NCBI GenBank assembly: GCA_028824415.1
Contig: JAPPDX010000076.1
Span: forward strand, 1-59,108
DNA from: a bacterium
GTDB lineage: Bacteria; Actinomycetota; Acidimicrobiia; Acidimicrobiales; CATQHL01
Length of the DNA stretch: 59,108 nt
Direction: 5' to 3'
In this document: piece after piece, positions 48,318 through 56,762 of the stretch
Layout: every line of letters begins with the position of its first letter
Numbering within the stretch: the stretch's first letter is position 1
Translations under genes and position numbers: made by a program
The notes under the pieces: generated by a model
Told to the model about the DNA's origin: nothing
Seen by the model: the letters and a program-made list of their open reading frames with translations, nothing else
Database searches by the model: none

Positions 48318-48323
48318 AACCTA
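48318..48323 (-). promoter_or_regulatory. -10 element TAGGTT of the J-domain operon
   Basis: Reverse-strand TAGGTT 6 nt before GTG 48311; faces the divergent -10 at 48362. Confidence 0.5.
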
Positions 48324-48361
48324 ACCGGCGAACGCGCGCGCACCGTCGGGCGGGGCTGCAA

Positions 48362-48367
48362 TAGCGT
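48362..48367 (+). promoter_or_regulatory. -10 element TAGCGT of the dehydrogenase gene
   Basis: TAGCGT 6 nt before ATG 48374 with no ribosome-binding site, a clear leaderless arrangement. Confidence 0.55.
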
Positions 48368-48373
48368 TTTCCC

Positions 48374-49348
48374 ATGGCCGCCGCCGAGTCGCCTGCCCAG
48401 CACGATCCTCACGAGGACTCAGCCGGCGAGGCGGTCGCGCTCACGATCGGGTTCATCGGGCTGGGGACGATGGGCGGGCCGATGTGCCTGCGGTTGGTGG
48501 ACGCGGGCCTGCGGGTGATCGCCCACGACATAGACCCCGCCGCCACCGAGGAGGTCACCGAGCGACGGGCCCGGGCCACCGGCTCGGCCCGCCGCTGCGC
48601 CGAGGAGGCAGACATCCTGCTCACGTCGCTGCCGGCGCCCACGCACGTGGCGGCCGTCATGGCCGGCAGCGGGGGCGCGCTGGCGGCCATGCGGCCCGGA
48701 TCGGTGTGGGTGGATCTCACGACCGGCAGCCCCGAGTCGGTACGCGAGCTGTCCGCGGCGGCGCCCTCCGGCGTCGCGGTCGTCGACTGCCCGGTCACCG
48801 GCGCGGTGGACGGCGCACGCCGGGGGACGCTCACACTGTTCGCCGGCGGTGACGACGACGTCGTCAGGCGGGTACGGCCGGTGCTCTCGCACCTGGGCAC
48901 GATCCTGGAGTGCGGGCCGCTCGGCGCCGGCAGCGTCGTCAAGCTGGTCACCAACCAGCTCTGGTTCGTGGGTGCGGCGGCGCTCGGAGAAGGCTTCGCA
49001 GTGGGGCTCGCGAACGGCGTGGAGCTCGGCACGCTCTGGCGGGCGATTCTCGCCAGTGTGGGCGACAGCTTCGTCGCCCGCCACGACGCCCCCAGCATCT
49101 TCGCCGGTCACTGGGATCCCTCCTTCCCACTTCACCTGTGCCTCAAGGACCTGGGGCTGCTGGCTGACCTGGAGGCGAGAGTCGGCACCGATCTGCCCAT
49201 GACCGCCGCCGCCAGGTCGGCCTTCGAGCGCGCCGCGGCGCGCTACGGCGGGGGCGCCCCCGAGTTGTGCGTCGCTCGGCGGATCGCGGAGGACGCGGGC
49301 CTGGAGATGCGGCTGGACGGCGACTGGGTGCCCCACTGGGAGGCCTGA
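48374..49348 (+). CDS. NAD(P)-dependent beta-hydroxyacid dehydrogenase (3-hydroxyisobutyrate dehydrogenase family)
   Basis: A 324-residue protein: IGFIGLGTMGGPMCLRL (about residue 25) is the dinucleotide-binding motif, DCPVTGAVDGARRGTLT the substrate loop, and GSVVKLVTNQ contains the catalytic Lys and the Asn. The family oxidises beta-hydroxyacids such as 3-hydroxyisobutyrate or tartronate semialdehyde derivatives. The first 22 residues are a non-conserved leader. It is followed by the 2OG oxygenase gene after 12 bp, suggesting a shared pathway. Confidence 0.9.
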   Translation: MAAAESPAQHDPHEDSAGEAVALTIGFIGLGTMGGPMCLRLVDAGLRVIAHDIDPAATEEVTERRARATGSARRCAEEADILLTSLPAPTHVAAVMAGSGGALAAMRPGSVWVDLTTGSPESVRELSAAAPSGVAVVDCPVTGAVDGARRGTLTLFAGGDDDVVRRVRPVLSHLGTILECGPLGAGSVVKLVTNQLWFVGAAALGEGFAVGLANGVELGTLWRAILASVGDSFVARHDAPSIFAGHWDPSFPLHLCLKDLGLLADLEARVGTDLPMTAAARSAFERAAARYGGGAPELCVARRIAEDAGLEMRLDGDWVPHWEA

Positions 49349-49360
49349 CCGGAGATCGAC

Positions 49361-50248
49361 ATGACGCATGCCCCCGATCCGGCCGCTCGCACGTTCGAGC
49401 TGGCCGATCTGGTGAATCTGGAGCGCTTCCCCATCGGGGAACCGGCCTCGCCGGGATACCTGGCGGCCGTGGAGTTCGCTCGGCGTGGGCTGCGCAGCGT
49501 GGGCTGCGCGTTACTCGAGGGATTCGTGCGACCCGAGGCGGTGCATGTCCTGAACCAAGAGGTCCTGGAGCGCAAGGGTGCCACCCATTACTCCACCGAG
49601 ATCATCAACCCCTACTTCCACACGACCCTCAACCCGGACTACCCGGATCGGCACGTCGTGAACACCTTCCTGGAACGGACCAGCGGTTTCATCCCCGGCG
49701 ACGCCTGGGACCCGGGATGCGCCACCGACACGCTGTTCCGCGCGCCCGAGGTGGCCCGCCTGCTGGCCGACTGCCTGGAGATCCCCGAACTGCATTGCTA
49801 CGACGACCCCCTGGCCGGACTGACCACGAACGTCTGCGATCCGGGCCAGCAGTTCACGTGGCACTTCGACACCAACGACTTCGCCGTGACCGTGCTGGTG
49901 CAACCCGCCACCCACGGCGGCGTCTTCGAATACGTGCCGGACATCCGCTCCGCCGACGACGAGGCGTTCGAGGCGATCAGCTCGGTGCTCGACGGCGATC
50001 ACACCCGGGTGCAGTCGTTGGACCTGCGACCCGGTGACCTGCAGATCTTCCGTGGCCGGCACTCGCTGCACCGGGTGACGAGGGTGGGTGCGGGCTCCTG
50101 TCCCCGCCACGCCGCCATCTTCGCCTACACCCGCCAGCCGGGTGTCATCGGCCGCGTGGCCCGCACCAGGCAACTCTTCGGCCGGGTGTTGCCCCAGCAC
50201 GAGCAGGCCGAGCAGCAACGAGTCCGGTCCGACGCTTTGCTCGACTGA
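49361..50248 (+). CDS. 2-oxoglutarate/Fe(II)-dependent oxygenase-like protein
   Basis: A 295-residue jelly-roll protein. The iron-binding triad is visible: His and Asp in FTWHFDTNDFAVTVLVQ (about residues 167-169) and the distal His in IFRGRHSLHRVT (about residue 233), followed by an Arg that can bind 2-oxoglutarate. The HxD (not HxG) motif means hydroxylase rather than halogenase chemistry. The general look recalls uncharacterised relatives of amino-acid hydroxylases/halogenases, a weak inference. It follows the beta-hydroxyacid dehydrogenase gene. Confidence 0.75.
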   Translation: MTHAPDPAARTFELADLVNLERFPIGEPASPGYLAAVEFARRGLRSVGCALLEGFVRPEAVHVLNQEVLERKGATHYSTEIINPYFHTTLNPDYPDRHVVNTFLERTSGFIPGDAWDPGCATDTLFRAPEVARLLADCLEIPELHCYDDPLAGLTTNVCDPGQQFTWHFDTNDFAVTVLVQPATHGGVFEYVPDIRSADDEAFEAISSVLDGDHTRVQSLDLRPGDLQIFRGRHSLHRVTRVGAGSCPRHAAIFAYTRQPGVIGRVARTRQLFGRVLPQHEQAEQQRVRSDALLD

Positions 50249-50255
50249 GCATCCG

Positions 50256-50280
50256 CGCCACCGCCCCGTGGGCGGCGGCG
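50256..50280. terminator. Bidirectional terminator-like hairpin
   Basis: CGCC-A-CCGCCC-CGT-GGGCGG-C-GGCG: a ten-pair stem with one mismatch and a 3-nt loop, between the convergent oxygenase and zinc-ribbon genes. No T-tract. Confidence 0.5.
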
Positions 50281-50287
50281 CAGCCGG

Positions 50288-51136
50288 CTACACGAAGTGG
50301 TGCAGCACGTCGCGGGTCGTTGTGGCCACACCGGCGATCTCGTCAGGCGTGGCGTCGCTGTCGACGATGTCGCTGAGCGCCTGCACCTGGTCCAGCACGG
50401 CCCGCCAGGTGCGAGCCTCGAAGCCGAACGGCAGGGCCAGTTGGCGGATCTCCTCGCCGCCGCGGGCCAGGTTGCGGTTGCCCTTGCGGTCGCGCGGGTT
50501 GCGCTGGAGCCTGTCGCTTGCCACGAACAGTCTCGAGAGCACGTCATGGGCGTCCACCCCGTCCAGGCCGGGCCCGAACTCGGCGGAGCCACCACCATCG
50601 GTGTCCTCGCTCTCGGCGAGCCTGTCGAAGAGCTTCTCGACCCGCGCCTCGTCGGCTGCGGCGACCTGCAGATCGCCGTCCTCGTCGAATCCGTAGGCGA
50701 TACCGGCCGCGTCGAGGGCGCCGGTGAGGCGCCCCAAGTAGTCATCATCGAAGTCGGAGAGCTCGTAGGCCACCCGCAGCTCGTCATCCGGCAGCGCCGG
50801 GACCGCCGCCCGCTGCACCGCGTCGACGAACCCGTCCACCTGCTCCTCGTCGGCCTCCCGCACGACCAGGACGGCGCCCTGCCAGGCATGCGGAACGCCT
50901 GCGCCCAGCAGGAGGCTCTCCATCATCGAGCGGGATTGTGAGGAGTATTCGTGCAGGTCGTACTCGAGCTGGTCCTCGTCGGCCTCGCCAACATCGGCGG
51001 CGTCGGCGGGCGGTTCGCTCACCGTGGCGACACCGCACTCCACGCAGGCCGCCACCTCGGCCGCGTAGCCGGTTCCGCACTGGAAGCACCACACCTGTGA
51101 CTCGGAACCACCCACACCGCTGCTGCACACGACCAT
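50288..51136 (-). CDS. Zinc-ribbon-containing protein of unknown function
   Basis: A 282-residue acidic protein. CFQCGTGYAAEVAACVECG (about residues 17-35) is a four-Cys zinc ribbon. Two similar alpha/beta segments (LLLGAGVPHAWQGAVLVV and LDAAGIAYGFDEDGDLQV) look like repeated sensing or binding domains, and the C-terminus is helical. ATG 51136 has CAGCAT 6 nt upstream, a variant of the local -10. No family function is known to me. Confidence 0.7.
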   Translation of the reverse strand: MVVCSSGVGGSESQVWCFQCGTGYAAEVAACVECGVATVSEPPADAADVGEADEDQLEYDLHEYSSQSRSMMESLLLGAGVPHAWQGAVLVVREADEEQVDGFVDAVQRAAVPALPDDELRVAYELSDFDDDYLGRLTGALDAAGIAYGFDEDGDLQVAAADEARVEKLFDRLAESEDTDGGGSAEFGPGLDGVDAHDVLSRLFVASDRLQRNPRDRKGNRNLARGGEEIRQLALPFGFEARTWRAVLDQVQALSDIVDSDATPDEIAGVATTTRDVLHHFV

Positions 51137-51218
51137 GGCTCCATGCTGACACGCCTGGGCCGGTTCCCCAACACGTTCCCGCCGGCGAGACGTCCCCGGC
51201 GGGGCCGGTGCCGGTCGG

Positions 51219-51224
51219 TAAGGT
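51219..51224 (+). promoter_or_regulatory. -10 element TAAGGT of glpX
   Basis: TAAGGT 6 nt before GTG 51231; leaderless-type spacing. Confidence 0.5.
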
Positions 51225-51230
51225 GCAGGC

Positions 51231-52202
51231 GTGGAATTCCAGCCGGGACGGAACCTGGCACTCGAACTCGTGCGGGTCACCGAGGCGGCAGCCATTGGAG
51301 CCGCTCGCTGGATGGGGCGGGCCGACAAGAACGGCGCGGACGGCGCGGCCGTGGACGGAATGCGCGCCGCGCTGAGCGACGTGCACATGGACGGCGTCGT
51401 CGTGATCGGGGAGGGCGAGAAGGACGAGGCCCCCATGCTCTACAACGGCGAGCAGGTCGGCGACGGAACACCCCCGCTGTGCGACGTGGCAGTGGACCCC
51501 ATCGACGGCACGACCCTCGTCTCGCTGGGGCGCGGCAACGCCCTGGCGGTGATCGCCGTGTCGAATCGAGGCTCCATGTACGACCCTGGGGCGTGCGTTT
51601 ACATGAACAAGATCGCCGTCGGCCCCAGCGCCGCGGGCACGATCGACATCGAAGCCTCCCCCACGGAGAACCTGCACCGGGTGGCCGACGCCAAGGGCGA
51701 GAAGTTGTCCGATCTGAGCGCCGTGATCCTCGACCGGCCCCGCCACGACGACCTCATCGCCGAGGTGCGCGAGGCGGGAGCCCGCATCCGCCTGATCCCC
51801 GACGGCGACGTGGCCGGTGCCATCAGCACTGCCTGGCCCGAGTCGGGCGTGGACATCCTCTTCGGCATCGGCGGCACGCCCGAAGGCGTCATCTCGGCCG
51901 CTGCCCTCAAGTGCATGGGCGGCGACATGCAGGGGAAGCTCTGGCCCCGCGACGAGGCCGAGCGCTCGGCCGCGGTGGCTGACGGTTACGACCTCGACGC
52001 CGTCCTGAGCATCGACGACCTGGTCGCCGGCGACAATTGCTTCTTCGCCGCCACCGGCGTCACGAACGGTGACCTGCTGCGGGGCGTCGACTTCCACTCC
52101 TGGGGCATCTCCACGCAGTCGCTGGTGATGCGCTCACGCTCGGGCACGGTGCGCCTCATCAACACCCGCCACCGCCCCACCGGCAGCGACTCCTACGCCT
52201 GA
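51231..52202 (+). CDS. glpX: Fructose-1,6-bisphosphatase class II
   Basis: A 323-residue GlpX-type phosphatase. [37 protein letters not shown] and [18 protein letters not shown] are the metal-, phosphate- and substrate-binding signatures of class II FBPase, used in gluconeogenesis. Length is typical. The GTG start is supported by the -10 spacing. This class is the usual FBPase of actinobacteria. Confidence 0.96.
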   Translation: MEFQPGRNLALELVRVTEAAAIGAARWMGRADKNGADGAAVDGMRAALSDVHMDGVVVIGEGEKDEAPMLYNGEQVGDGTPPLCDVAVDPIDGTTLVSLGRGNALAVIAVSNRGSMYDPGACVYMNKIAVGPSAAGTIDIEASPTENLHRVADAKGEKLSDLSAVILDRPRHDDLIAEVREAGARIRLIPDGDVAGAISTAWPESGVDILFGIGGTPEGVISAAALKCMGGDMQGKLWPRDEAERSAAVADGYDLDAVLSIDDLVAGDNCFFAATGVTNGDLLRGVDFHSWGISTQSLVMRSRSGTVRLINTRHRPTGSDSYA

Positions 52203-52404
52203 GCCGGCACCCCGCTACCGGTCACGCACGAGCGGTGCGCCGGGTGCCCCGTTGCGCTGGCTGAGTTCCGGAACCGCCGGGGCCCATGTGCGCAGCAGGA
52301 GAATCGACCCATACCGGGGAACCAGCGACGGCCGTCGAGCGTCAGAAGGGGTGAGCGACCCAACCGAGGGTCACTCTGCAGTCGACGAGAGGAAGACTGG
52401 ATTC
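52203..52404 (+). promoter_or_regulatory. Long structured 5' leader of the lipoprotein gene
   Basis: About 200 bp between glpX and the lipoprotein. It holds paired segments, including GAG-C-GACCC-N6-GGGTC-A-CTC at 52353-52376, a GGGGAACCA near 52317 and GGGGTGA near 52348, somewhat like pieces of c-di-AMP (ydaO-type) riboswitches. The conserved 3' end of that class is missing, so the identification is weak; it may be a different leader element. Confidence 0.3.
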
Positions 52405-53274
52405 ATGAGTCGCACGCACCGGCCATCATCCCTGCGGCGCGCCGGGATCGCCCTCGTCACGCTGGCCGTGCTGGTCGCCGCCGGCTGCGGTGGAACAGCC
52501 GAGCCGGATCAGGTCCGGAGGACGGTGGCTCCGCCGGCACCCACCCCCGGAGAGCCCGCCTTGCCGCCGGTCCCCCAGCAGGGCGACGCCAGCGTGCGCG
52601 GCAGTGTCACCTACCGGGAACGCATTGCGCTCACGCCGGACGCCACCCTCACCGTGCAGATCAGGGACACGTCCTACGCCGATGCCGCAGCCGAACTCAT
52701 CGCCGAAAAGGTCATCCCGAACCCCGGCCAGGTGCCGATCCGCTTCGAGGTCCTCTACGAGTCGGCCCGCATCGACCCCCGCAACATCTACTCGGTATCG
52801 GCGCGGATCACCGAGGCCGACGGCCGCCTGGCCTTCATCAACGACACCGCCTACGACGTCATCACCCGGGGCAACCCCACCGCGGTGGACATGGTGCTCG
52901 TGCTGGTCGAGCCCCCACCCGAGATGGTCGACGGCGAGTGGAACCCCGGTGACGACCGCCCGGTGGAGGAACCGGTGACCGTCACCGGCACCGAGCTGCT
53001 CTGGGAACGATCCGACCTCTACGTGCGGGTCACCTTCGTCATCGCCGATCAGGACGGCTGCTACCGCCGGGGCCGCGAAGAGGCCACCGTCGACGGCAGC
53101 ACGATCACTGTCACAGTGACTGCCTGGGTGCCACCACCAACCCCGTGGGCAATCGACTGCTCCAACAAGACCCTCGAACTAGACGCCATCGCGCACGTCA
53201 CCCCGCTCACCAGCGGCCAGACTTACAGCGTCAACGTCAACGGCCAGGTGGCAACGACCTTTGCAGCGCCCTAG
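52405..53274 (+). CDS. Lipoprotein with a YbaY/YscW-type domain
   Basis: A 289-residue exported lipoprotein: basic start RTHRPSSLRR, hydrophobic stretch and lipobox LVAAGC (Cys near residue 29), a Pro-rich linker, then VRGSVTYRERIALTPDATLTVQIRDTS through FINDTAYDVITRG, the beta-sandwich of YbaY/YscW lipoproteins. A second domain of about 110 residues at the C-terminus, with a Cys pair, has no recognised family. ATG 52405 has GAGAGGAAG about 10 nt upstream. Confidence 0.8.
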   Translation: MSRTHRPSSLRRAGIALVTLAVLVAAGCGGTAEPDQVRRTVAPPAPTPGEPALPPVPQQGDASVRGSVTYRERIALTPDATLTVQIRDTSYADAAAELIAEKVIPNPGQVPIRFEVLYESARIDPRNIYSVSARITEADGRLAFINDTAYDVITRGNPTAVDMVLVLVEPPPEMVDGEWNPGDDRPVEEPVTVTGTELLWERSDLYVRVTFVIADQDGCYRRGREEATVDGSTITVTVTAWVPPPTPWAIDCSNKTLELDAIAHVTPLTSGQTYSVNVNGQVATTFAAP

Positions 53275-53320
53275 CTTCCCCGCGGAGTACCCGATCGCCG
53301 CTTCGACGTCATGACGGTCG

Positions 53321-53348
53321 GCCCGCCTCGAACTTGAGGTAGGCGGGC
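53321..53348 (+). terminator. Hairpin downstream of the lipoprotein gene
   Basis: GCCCGCCT-N12-AGGCGGGC, an eight-pair perfect stem about 50 bp after the stop. No T-run follows, so it may stabilise mRNA or assist Rho-type termination. Confidence 0.45.
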
Positions 53349-53399
53349 TCCGGTTGCGCCCGGTCACTTGCCGGGTCTGCCGCCGACGCCATCGGCCCG

Positions 53400-53405
53400 T
53401 AGGAT
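53400..53405 (+). promoter_or_regulatory. -10 element TAGGAT of the aminotransferase gene
   Basis: TAGGAT 8 nt before ATG 53414, slightly longer than the usual 6-7 nt spacing here. Confidence 0.45.
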
Positions 53406-53413
53406 TTGCGCCG

Positions 53414-54682
53414 ATGGTGTACACACGGCCCTCCTGGCCGAAACGGCCCCCTCGCGAACCCGGACCCACGCACGATCCGCGCCCACCCTCACCCACCTTT
53501 GAGTACTCCGAACAGGGCGCCATCAGCCGGCGGGCCGCGAATCTGGCTCCGAGCCTCATCCGCGACATCGCCGACTCCGGCATCGGGCAGGCCGACATCA
53601 TCCCGCTGTGGTTCGGCGAGGGCTGCTGGCCCAGTCCGGACGTCGCCGTGGAGGCCGCCCGGCGGGCACTGGCGGGCGGGGATCACTTCTACCAGCCCAA
53701 CAGCGGCAAGCCGGAACTGCGCGAGGAGCTCAGCGCCTACCACCGGCGCATCTACGGCGTCGAGATCGATCCCCGCCGCATCACTGTCACGGCCTCGGGA
53801 ATGCAGGCCCTCGCCCTGGTCGCCCAGGTGCTCGTGGATCCGGGCGACCGTGCCGTCGTGGTCGGCCCCGTCTGGCCCAACATCCGGGAGACGCTGCGCA
53901 TCAGCGGGGCCTTCGTCGTCGAGCACGCGCTGCGCCCTGCCGGCGGTCGCTGGTCGCTCGACGTCGAGCGACTGACCGACGACATCGGCGACAACACCCG
54001 GCTCGTCTTCATCAACAGCCCGGCGAACCCCACGGGCTGGACGGCCACCCCCGAGGAACTGGACGCGATCATCGAGCACTGCCGTCGTCACAAGGTCTGG
54101 CTTGTCGCCGACGACGCCTACTCGCGGCTCTGCTACGGCCACCGGTACGCCCCCTGCGCCCTGACGCGCACCGAGCCCGATGATCTGGTCATCTCGGTCA
54201 ACACCTTCTCCAAGGCCTGGTCGATGACCGGCTGGCGCCTCGGCTGGATGATCGCACCGGCGGATCTCGAAGCCCCCTTGGCGATGCTCACCGAGTTCAA
54301 CATCGCCGGGGCGCCGGGGTTCGTGCAGGCCGCCGGCATCGCCGCGCTCCGGGACGGCGAGCCCGACGTGGCGCTGCTGCAGCAGCGCCTGGACGCTCTG
54401 AGGCCGCTGGTCGGCGAACACCTCATGGGCATCGCCGGCCTCCGCTACCTCGAGCCCGAGGGCGCCTTCTACAGCTTCTTCGGAGTGGACGGCATGACCG
54501 ACAGCGTCGCCGCCGCCAAGCACATCCTCGCCACCTGCGGCGTCGGCCTGGCCCCCGGCCGGGCGTTCGGCCCTCACGGCGAGGGGCACCTCCGCCTCTG
54601 CTTCGCCCAACCCCCCGAGACACTCACCACCGCCCTCGAACGCCTCGCCGACTATTTCAGCAACACGGCCGGCATCCACTAG
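53414..54682 (+). CDS. PLP-dependent aminotransferase (class I/II)
   Basis: A 422-residue fold-type I aminotransferase: LWFGEGCWPSP, FYQPNSGKPELREELSAY, INSPANPTGW (PLP ring contact), VADDAYSRLCYG, the PLP Lys in VNTFSKAWSMTGWRLGWM, and the substrate-carboxylate Arg in GEGHLRLCFA. This matches aspartate/aromatic-type aminotransferases. A disordered Pro-rich leader of about 30 residues precedes the domain; ATG 53414 is chosen for the -10 spacing. Amino donor unknown. Confidence 0.92.
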   Translation: MVYTRPSWPKRPPREPGPTHDPRPPSPTFEYSEQGAISRRAANLAPSLIRDIADSGIGQADIIPLWFGEGCWPSPDVAVEAARRALAGGDHFYQPNSGKPELREELSAYHRRIYGVEIDPRRITVTASGMQALALVAQVLVDPGDRAVVVGPVWPNIRETLRISGAFVVEHALRPAGGRWSLDVERLTDDIGDNTRLVFINSPANPTGWTATPEELDAIIEHCRRHKVWLVADDAYSRLCYGHRYAPCALTRTEPDDLVISVNTFSKAWSMTGWRLGWMIAPADLEAPLAMLTEFNIAGAPGFVQAAGIAALRDGEPDVALLQQRLDALRPLVGEHLMGIAGLRYLEPEGAFYSFFGVDGMTDSVAAAKHILATCGVGLAPGRAFGPHGEGHLRLCFAQPPETLTTALERLADYFSNTAGIH

Positions 54683-54689
54683 GTCGTGG

Positions 54690-54711
54690 GTACGCCGGCA
54701 AGCCGGCGTAC
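54690..54711. terminator. Perfect hairpin after the aminotransferase gene
   Basis: GTACGCCGGC-AA-GCCGGCGTAC, a ten-pair perfect palindrome 8 bp after the stop codon and facing a reverse-strand small ORF, so it could end transcription from both sides. No T-tract. Confidence 0.55.
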
Positions 54712-54772
54712 GCCGCCGGCGCCAGCACCGGTGTGCCGGCTTGGAGCGGGATCCTCCGGTTGGTCTTGTTCG

Positions 54773-54850
54773 CTAGATCACCGGCTGGCTGCGCCGGCGG
54801 AGCCAGCGCACCACGGCGACCAGCAGCGCTGCAATGGCAATGAACTTCAC
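54773..54850 (-). CDS. Putative 25-residue membrane peptide
   Basis: From GTG 54850 the frame reads a start, KFIAIAALLVAVVRW, a basic RRR patch and a short polar end, which is a single membrane helix with a positive-inside tail. It is too short for usual gene finders. A CACACT 6 nt upstream is a weak match to the local -10. No function known. Confidence 0.4.
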   Translation of the reverse strand: MKFIAIAALLVAVVRWLRRRSQPVI

Positions 54851-54914
54851 GGCCCCAGTGTGCCACGGGCCACCGCGCTCTCCGGTGGCGCGCCGGGCGG
54901 CCCCGTCGCGCCGG

Positions 54915-54920
54915 TAGGTT
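54915..54920 (+). promoter_or_regulatory. -10 element TAGGTT of the LLM oxidoreductase gene
   Basis: TAGGTT 7 nt before ATG 54928 with no ribosome-binding site. Confidence 0.5.
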
Positions 54921-54927
54921 TCGGTCT

Positions 54928-55833
54928 ATGGGCATGGGCAACATCGACTTGGGACCGGTCGGGATCTGGACGGGGATGCTCGACCAGGTTCCGTCGGCAC
55001 GTGCGGCCGAAATGGCCGCCGAGGTGGAAGAGTTGGGCTACGGGGCGATCTGGATCCCCGAGGCCGTGGGGCGGGATCCGTTCATCATGGCCACCCTGCT
55101 GCTGGCGGGCACCTCGTCGATCCCCGTCGCAACCGGCATCGCCAACATCTACGCCCGCGACGCCATGACGATGGCCAACGCCCAGCGAACCGTTGAGGAG
55201 GCCTTCGAGGGCCGCTTCCTGCTGGGTCTCGGCGTCAGCCACGCGCACCTGGTGGCAGGCCTGCGCAAACACGACTACAGCCGCCCGCTCAGCTACATGC
55301 GCTGGTATCTCGAGCGCATGCACAAGGCGGTGTTCTTCGCTCACGGGCCCGAGGAACTGCCCGAGATGGTGCTGGCCGCCCTCGGACCGAAGATGCTGCA
55401 ACTGTCGGCTGCGGCGACCGCCGGCGCGCACCCCTACTTCGTGCCGCCCGAGCACACCGCGTTTGCTCGCGAGACCATGGGGCCCGAGGCGGCGCTGTAC
55501 CCCGAGCAGATGGTCATCCTCGACACAGACGCCAGCTCGGCACGAGCGTTGGCGCGCAAGAACATGGCGATCTACCTCGGGCTGCCCAACTACGCCAACA
55601 ACCTGCTGCGTCTCGACTTCACCCAGGCCGACATCGACGGCGGACCAGATGGCGGCCCCTCGGACCGCCTCGTCGACGCCATCGTCGTCTGGGGAACGCC
55701 CGAACAGATCGTCGCCCGCGTCCAGGAGCACCTCGACGCCGGCGCCGACCACGTGGGCGTGCAGGTCCTCGCCGACGACCCCGACTCCACCGTCGAGGGC
55801 TGGAGGATCCTGGCCCCGGCACTGCTGGCCTGA
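54928..55833 (+). CDS. LLM-class (luciferase-like) F420-dependent oxidoreductase
   Basis: A 301-residue TIM-barrel flavin/F420 oxidoreductase. GYGAIWIPEAVGRDPF near residue 38, VATGIANIYARDAMTMAN near residue 73, RFLLGLGVSHAH near residue 97 and GADHVGVQVL near the end are the family segments. It most likely uses F420, which fits an actinobacterium, but FMN use cannot be excluded. Substrate unknown. Convergent with the SDR gene 28 bp downstream. Confidence 0.9.
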   Translation: MGMGNIDLGPVGIWTGMLDQVPSARAAEMAAEVEELGYGAIWIPEAVGRDPFIMATLLLAGTSSIPVATGIANIYARDAMTMANAQRTVEEAFEGRFLLGLGVSHAHLVAGLRKHDYSRPLSYMRWYLERMHKAVFFAHGPEELPEMVLAALGPKMLQLSAAATAGAHPYFVPPEHTAFARETMGPEAALYPEQMVILDTDASSARALARKNMAIYLGLPNYANNLLRLDFTQADIDGGPDGGPSDRLVDAIVVWGTPEQIVARVQEHLDAGADHVGVQVLADDPDSTVEGWRILAPALLA

Positions 55834-55861
55834 CGCCCCGCCGCGGCTGGGGAGCTCGCGG

Positions 55862-56656
55862 CTACGTGATGTGCTTCGTGTTCCTCCCGATGAGCCGGAC
55901 CGCCGAGCGACGGGGCAGGATGCGACCGGTGAGCAGAGCAGTTAACCGGTTGAGGTGTCCCGGCACCAGGCGCGGTCCGCCGCCGAGCCCGTCGAGTGTC
56001 CGGCGCGCAGCCTCATCGGGCGACAGCATGCCCGGCACGTCACGGTTGAAGGACTTGATGTAGCCCGGGGTCCGCATCGCGCCGGCGCAGCAGGCGACGA
56101 CTTCGACGCCGTGGGATCGCAGCTCGTACCAGAGACCCTCGGCGAGGATCATGTTGAACGCTTTGCTGGCCGCGTAGACGGAGATGTAGGGCGTCCCCTG
56201 CAAACCTGAGAGCGACGACATCAGCACCACAGCACCTCTGCGGTTGCGGCACATGGTCGGCACCAGGGTTCGCAGCACCCGTAGGGGACCGCGCACGTTG
56301 ACGTCCACGACCCGTTCGATTTCCTCCTCGGGGGCTTCGGCGAACGGACCCACCTGCGTGTACGCCGCGTTGTAGATGACGATCCCCAGATCCAGGTCGG
56401 CGACGGCGTCTGCCAGCGCCTCCGCAACCGTCGGGTCAGCCGAGTCCCCGACGAGGCAGCGAACCTCGACTTGGTGCTCGGTGGCGAGTTCCTCCTGGAG
56501 GCGGGCCAGCAGGTGGCCGCGGCGCGCAACCAGCACCAGGTTCATGCCCCGTGCGGCGAGCTGGGAGGCGAACGCGGCGCCGAGTCCCTCGGAGGCGCCG
56601 ACGACGATGGCCCAGCGCCCGTAGCGGTCCGGAAGGGCGCGGGTGCGCGGCCTCAC
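55862..56656 (-). CDS. SDR-family NAD(P)-dependent oxidoreductase
   Basis: A 264-residue classical SDR: VVGASEGLGAAFASQLAARG cofactor loop near residue 17, YNAAYTQVG, LMSSLSGLQG with the catalytic Ser, YAASKAF with Tyr and Lys, and a C-terminal tail with a short hydrophobic region. GTG 56656 is chosen because the reverse-strand -10 (TAGAGT at 56692-56697) lies downstream of the longer in-frame starts at 56782 and 56764. Its start overlaps the stop of a ten-codon leader ORF (GTGA). Confidence 0.87.
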   Translation of the reverse strand: MRPRTRALPDRYGRWAIVVGASEGLGAAFASQLAARGMNLVLVARRGHLLARLQEELATEHQVEVRCLVGDSADPTVAEALADAVADLDLGIVIYNAAYTQVGPFAEAPEEEIERVVDVNVRGPLRVLRTLVPTMCRNRRGAVVLMSSLSGLQGTPYISVYAASKAFNMILAEGLWYELRSHGVEVVACCAGAMRTPGYIKSFNRDVPGMLSPDEAARRTLDGLGGGPRLVPGHLNRLTALLTGRILPRRSAVRLIGRNTKHIT

Positions 56657-56685
56657 GAGGCCGGGTCGCCCTGGGATTCGCCCAC
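56653..56685 (-). CDS. Putative ten-codon leader ORF coupled to the SDR gene
   Basis: GTG 56685 lies exactly 6 nt after the -10 TAGAGT, the position used for real starts elsewhere here. It encodes MGESQGDPAS and its TGA overlaps the GTG of the SDR gene. This may be a translationally coupled leader peptide on a leaderless mRNA. Confidence 0.35.
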   Translation of the reverse strand: MGESQGDPAS

Positions 56686-56691
56686 CGCGGA

Positions 56692-56697
56692 ACTCTA
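56692..56697 (-). promoter_or_regulatory. -10 element TAGAGT upstream of the SDR gene
   Basis: Reverse-strand TAGAGT; the same hexamer occurs before the EamA gene at 58775. Start of transcription would be near 56685. Confidence 0.45.
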
Positions 56698-56762
56698 GGA
56701 CCACCCGCGGGAGCGCGCCGAACCGACCCGGGCCCGAGCCGACTCGTGGGAGACTGTGCGCC

